Shown: piece by piece, positions 40,892 through 43,792 of the stretch
Position numbering within the stretch: position 1 is the stretch's first letter
Layout of the letters: every line of letters starts with the position of its first letter
Origin: Myxococcales bacterium
GTDB lineage: Bacteria > Myxococcota > B64-G9
Length of the DNA stretch: 43,792 bases
Direction: 5' to 3'
Assembly (NCBI GenBank): GCA_012798435.1
Contig: JAAZNF010000098.1
Location: forward strand, 1-43,792
Notes under the pieces: model-generated
What the model saw: the letters and a program-made list of their open reading frames with translations, nothing else
The model's database searches: none
Told to the model about the DNA's origin: nothing
Made by a program: the position numbers and the translations under genes

Positions 40892-42382
40892 ATGCCACCA
40901 TCCCGCACAGGGATCTTCGCCTGGGGCGATCTGAACGCCTTCTTCGCCCTGATGCTCGACAACCTGACCAACCTGGTGGTGCTGATGGGCATCCTGTCGG
41001 CGCCGCCGTTCTTCTTCCCGTCCGACTTCTTGCTCACCCACATGGTGCCGGGGACGGCCCTGGGCGTGATGATCGGCGATCTCGTGTACACCTGGATGGC
41101 CTACCGCCTGGCCCGGCGCACCGGCCGGCCGGCCACCGCCATGCCGCTGGGCCTGGATACACCATCCACCATCGGAGTGGCGGTGGCGGTGATCGGACCG
41201 ATCTATCTGGAGTCCAAGGATCCCATGGTGGCCTGGCAGGTGGGCATGGCCACCATGGTGCTCATGGGACTGGTGAAGCTCGTGCTCTCCTTCTTCGGGG
41301 ACGCCATCCGCCGGCTGGTGCCGCAGGCCGGCCTGCTCGGCTCCATCGCCGGCGTGGGCGTGGCGTTGCTCGGGTTCTTCCCGCTGGCGGCGGTGTTCCG
41401 CGCGCCCCTGGTGGGCATGTTGGCGCTGGGCATCACCCTGTACGCGCTGATGGCGCGCCTGCGCCTGCCCGGCAACCTCCCCGGCGCGGCGGTGGCCGTG
41501 CTGGCCGGGACCGCGCTGTACTACGCCATGGGGCTCGGCGGCGCGCTGGAGAATTTCGCGCCCCCGGCGTTCGATGCGCGGCTCACCGTTCCCTGGCCCA
41601 CCCTGGGCTTCATCGACGGCATGGAGCGGGCGCTGGCCTACCTGCCGGTGGCCATCCCTTTCGGCGTGCTCACCATCGTGGGTGGCATCAACGTCAACGA
41701 GAGCGCCCGGGTGGCCGGCGACGAATACCGCACCCGCGACATCCTGCTCACCGAGGCAGCGGCGACCATCCTGGCCGGGGTGTGTGGCGGTGTGGCCCAG
41801 AGCACTCCCTACATCGGCCACCCCGCCTACAAACGCATGGGCGCGCGCGCCGGGTATACCCTGGCCACCGGGCTGTTCGTAGGCTTCGGCGGGATGTTCG
41901 GCCTGGTCTCTTTCATCACCCAGGCCCTGCCGCTAGCCGCGGTGGCGCCGGTGCTCGTCTTCATCGGCCAAGAGATCGCGGCCCAGGCCTTCGAGGTGGT
42001 TCCGCGGGGCCACTACCGGGCGGTGGTGCTGGCCATGCTTCCCTCCATCGCCTACCTGGTGCTCTCGCAGCCGGGCGCCCACGAACCGGCCGTGGTTTGC
42101 CTGGGAAACGGCTTCATCCTCACCGCCATGCTGTGGGGCGCCTTCGCCGCCCACTTGAGCGATCGCAGGCTGCTCGCCACCGCGGCCTTTCTCGGCTTGT
42201 GCGGGTTGCTCAGCCTGTTCGGGCTCATCCACTCGGTTCGCCCTGATGGCGGTTTGTATGTTCCTTGGACGGCCGGTAACGCCAGCGTATGGCACCTGGG
42301 TGGGGCCTACCTCGCGTTGGCCGCGCTGGCCCTCCTGGCGTCCCGATTCATGCATCGGCTCGGTGAGGGGGACGGGATCTGA
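40892..42382 (+). CDS. NCS2-like (xanthine/uracil permease superfamily) transporter
   Basis: A 496-aa inner-membrane protein with about 12-14 TM helices. The start (FFALMLDNLTNLVVLMGIL), TAMPLGLDTPSTIG and VGGINVNESARVAGDEYR fit the NCS2/AzgA-like fold, as do QSTPYIGHPAYKRMGARAGY and a VLVFIGQEIA stretch. The substrate may be a nucleobase, but key residues differ from AzgA and UraA, so it remains open. A GAGGAGG site lies before the ATG at 40892. It follows manA by 12 bases and its stop overlaps the next ATG by one base (TGATG). Confidence 0.85.
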   Translation: MPPSRTGIFAWGDLNAFFALMLDNLTNLVVLMGILSAPPFFFPSDFLLTHMVPGTALGVMIGDLVYTWMAYRLARRTGRPATAMPLGLDTPSTIGVAVAVIGPIYLESKDPMVAWQVGMATMVLMGLVKLVLSFFGDAIRRLVPQAGLLGSIAGVGVALLGFFPLAAVFRAPLVGMLALGITLYALMARLRLPGNLPGAAVAVLAGTALYYAMGLGGALENFAPPAFDARLTVPWPTLGFIDGMERALAYLPVAIPFGVLTIVGGINVNESARVAGDEYRTRDILLTEAAATILAGVCGGVAQSTPYIGHPAYKRMGARAGYTLATGLFVGFGGMFGLVSFITQALPLAAVAPVLVFIGQEIAAQAFEVVPRGHYRAVVLAMLPSIAYLVLSQPGAHEPAVVCLGNGFILTAMLWGAFAAHLSDRRLLATAAFLGLCGLLSLFGLIHSVRPDGGLYVPWTAGNASVWHLGGAYLALAALALLASRFMHRLGEGDGI

Positions 42383-42909
42383 TGCGCACCGGGTCCGCCT
42401 GTCTCTTCCTGGCTCTGGCGTTGCAACTTGCAGGCCCGGTTTCGCCGACCCGGGCCGACGAGGAGCGGGCGTTCACCGAGGTCTCGGCGCGTCTTTCGCT
42501 CTCGCAACTGGCTGACTTCTCAGGGGCCGCGTTTTCTGCCGCTCTCCAGGGATCGCTGCCGATGATGCCCTGGCTGCTTGTCGCGCTACGCCTGGGTGGT
42601 GAGTTTCCGCTTCGAACGGGAAAGATGGAAGGCGACAGGGGGCTTACACTTCTCGCCTTGCCCGCTCTGTGGGGGCGCTTCGGCGATCCCGATGCCTGGG
42701 GGTACGTCCGTGTCAGCAGCGGCCTGGCCGGGCAGTACGGCGCGGACGGCTGGGAGATGGGATGGGTGGTCGAGGCGGCAGGCGGGTTTTCGGTGGCGCC
42801 GCGAGACCTGGTGGTGTATTTTGGAGTCGAAGCCGCCGGCCTGCTGGGCATCGTCGGCCCACGAATCCGTTGCGTGGGCCTGGGTGGGTTTGTCGGCTAC
42901 CGGTTCTAG
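42382..42909 (+). CDS. Small outer-membrane-type beta protein
   Basis: A 175-aa protein with a signal peptide (SACLFLALALQLAGPVSPTR-A), then short alternating hydrophobic strands (TEVSARLSLSQLADFSGAAF, LVALRLGGEFPL, YVRVSSGLAGQYG, GWVVEAAGGFSVAP) and a terminal YRF. The pattern suits a small eight-strand outer-membrane barrel. The ATG overlaps the permease stop, so it is translated with it. No family recognised; a role in passage of the permease substrate across the outer membrane is only a guess from position. Confidence 0.72.
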   Translation: MRTGSACLFLALALQLAGPVSPTRADEERAFTEVSARLSLSQLADFSGAAFSAALQGSLPMMPWLLVALRLGGEFPLRTGKMEGDRGLTLLALPALWGRFGDPDAWGYVRVSSGLAGQYGADGWEMGWVVEAAGGFSVAPRDLVVYFGVEAAGLLGIVGPRIRCVGLGGFVGYRF

Positions 42910-42924
42910 CGTAAAGGAGCACCC

Positions 42925-43569
42925 ATGTCGGTCGAAGCGCTGCTCGCCAACCGCAAGGCCACCCGCGTGTTCTTCGAATTGCTCCCGGGCCGGGCCCGGC
43001 TCGATCGCCTGGTGCGCTCTTGCCGCCTGCCCAAGTCTGAGCTTTCGCGTTTGCTCCAGCGCATGCAGCGGGCCGGGTTGGTAGAGTCCACTCGTGGCGG
43101 CTTCGCGGTGGACTGGAACCGCTTCCTGCCCATCTTCTTACACCACGCCATGAGCATCTACGCTGCGGCCATGCCCTGGAAATTCATACCGCGTTACCTT
43201 GAAAAACCCGACGCCGATCTGGTGGAGACCTCCTGTGCCCGGGCGGAGCGCGAGCTGGCACGGGTCAAGGTGCGCCTGGCCAGCAACGATCTCTTCGGGG
43301 ATCTGTTACGCCAGTATCTTTCCAACCTGGCCGCCGAGGTGGCTGCCCCGGAAGACTTCATGCAGGATCTGCGCCTGTCCGACGCCATCGCCGAGTTCGA
43401 GTACGCCTTGCTGAAACTGGTCCCCGCCATGAAGAAACCGCGCTTGGCCGACGACCAGACCCGCGAGCTGCACCGCCTGCTGCGCGAGTGGCATACACAG
43501 ATCCAATCTTACGACACGCCGCTCGGTGCCGCCCTGCGCCAGGCCTTCCACCGGCAGGGGTTGGTGTAA
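42925..43569 (+). CDS. Probable winged-helix regulatory protein
   Basis: A 214-aa soluble protein. Residues 1-65 look like a small winged helix: ANRKATRVFFELLPGRARLD, LPKSELSRLLQRMQRAGLV, then a wing ESTRGGFAVDWNRF. The rest is helical with FEYALLKLVPAMKKP near the middle and many charged residues, and resembles no sensor domain I know. AAAGGAG lies 7 bases before the ATG. It follows the small outer-membrane gene by 15 bases and is the last gene in the window. It may regulate the permease-associated genes or a gene beyond the edge. Confidence 0.7.
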   Translation: MSVEALLANRKATRVFFELLPGRARLDRLVRSCRLPKSELSRLLQRMQRAGLVESTRGGFAVDWNRFLPIFLHHAMSIYAAAMPWKFIPRYLEKPDADLVETSCARAERELARVKVRLASNDLFGDLLRQYLSNLAAEVAAPEDFMQDLRLSDAIAEFEYALLKLVPAMKKPRLADDQTRELHRLLREWHTQIQSYDTPLGAALRQAFHRQGLV

Positions 43570-43622
43570 GATCTTTCCTTGCGGTATCGCATCCGTCCGC
43601 CGCCAACTGCCGGTTCCACCCA

Positions 43623-43661
43623 CCCCGGTTTCCCCGGTTTGCCCCGGTTTACCCCCGGTTT
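43623..43661. repeat. Four direct repeats of CCCCGGTTT
   Basis: CCCCGGTTT occurs at 43623-43631, 43632-43640, 43642-43650 and 43653-43661, with 0, 1 and 2 bases between copies; a partial copy (CCGGTT) lies at 43610-43615. The stretch is downstream of the last gene, in a 223-base tail that also holds an inverted repeat GTTTTC/GAAAAC (43706-43711 and 43724-43729). It may be a regulatory array, an iteron-like site or a local slippage product. Confidence 0.6.
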
Positions 43662-43792
43662 GTGCAAAGAATTGAACGCGAGAAAAGAGCATTTTTCTTG
43701 TGATTGTTTTCGGGTTGCCGCTGGAAAACATTCAGAACAATCTAGCGTGCACCGGTATTTCTGTTCTTGTTGGCCGCCGTTTGGGTGCCGGC

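Overview
The window is GC-rich, densely coded bacterial chromosome. Its content suggests a Myxococcota or related deltaproteobacterial lineage: many lipoproteins and TonB-dependent receptors, a very long cysteine-rich surface protein with HCGxC repeats, a zinc-ribbon/proline-rich/TPR protein, ECF sigma with FecR and DUF3106, and SelB. The lineage is an inference. No rRNA, tRNA, CRISPR array, insertion sequence or phage gene was seen, and no stretch over 300 bases lacks a gene.

Layout. (1) 1-3250, minus: the classical rimP-nusA-ylxR-infB translation/transcription operon (infB cut by the window edge), with a promoter and a perfect intrinsic terminator just upstream of rimP. (2) 3245-4398, minus: a small membrane protein and ttcA. 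(3) 4458-9164, minus: a TonB-dependent receptor followed by two solute-binding lipoproteins, with no permease. (4) 9240-11546, minus: a TetR regulator and a B12-binding radical SAM enzyme behind two near-duplicate promoter/operators. (5) 11571-12518, minus: a secreted carboxypeptidase-regulatory-like protein. (6) 12572-18025, plus: a compact nuoJKLMN-like membrane module whose subunits lack most residues known to carry protons in complex I. (7) 18036-20374, minus: selB and a PilZ gene. (8) 20470-22698, plus: the zinc-ribbon/TPR protein. (9) 22915-24880, minus: a second TetR-radical SAM pair. (10) 24987-29863, plus: an outer-membrane protein, ECF sigma, zinc-finger anti-sigma, a small acidic secreted protein, FecR and DUF3106. 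(11) 29981-32520, minus: the 829-aa cysteine-rich protein. (12) 32581-35637, minus: a lipoprotein, TonB receptor, lipoprotein operon from a probably leaderless promoter. (13) 35755-43569, plus: a DNA-repair-linked radical SAM/HhH protein, then histidine kinase, response regulator, phosphomannose isomerase, NCS2-type permease, a small outer-membrane protein and a probable wHTH protein. The end (43570-43792) holds four CCCCGGTTT repeats.

How the genes work together. Neighbours are often joined by ATGA/GTGA overlaps (selB-pilZ, TetR2-radical SAM, nuoJ-K, K-L and M-N, sigma-anti-sigma, acidic protein-FecR, response regulator-manA, lipoprotein-TonB receptor), so these are co-translated units. The most unusual blocks are the nuoJKLMN module without proton-relay residues, the two TetR-radical SAM units with visible operators, and the ECF cluster in which the anti-sigma tail and the next secreted protein share an acidic helix pattern. 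Domain assignments and comparisons with E. coli complex I were made by eye and from memory; no search was run.
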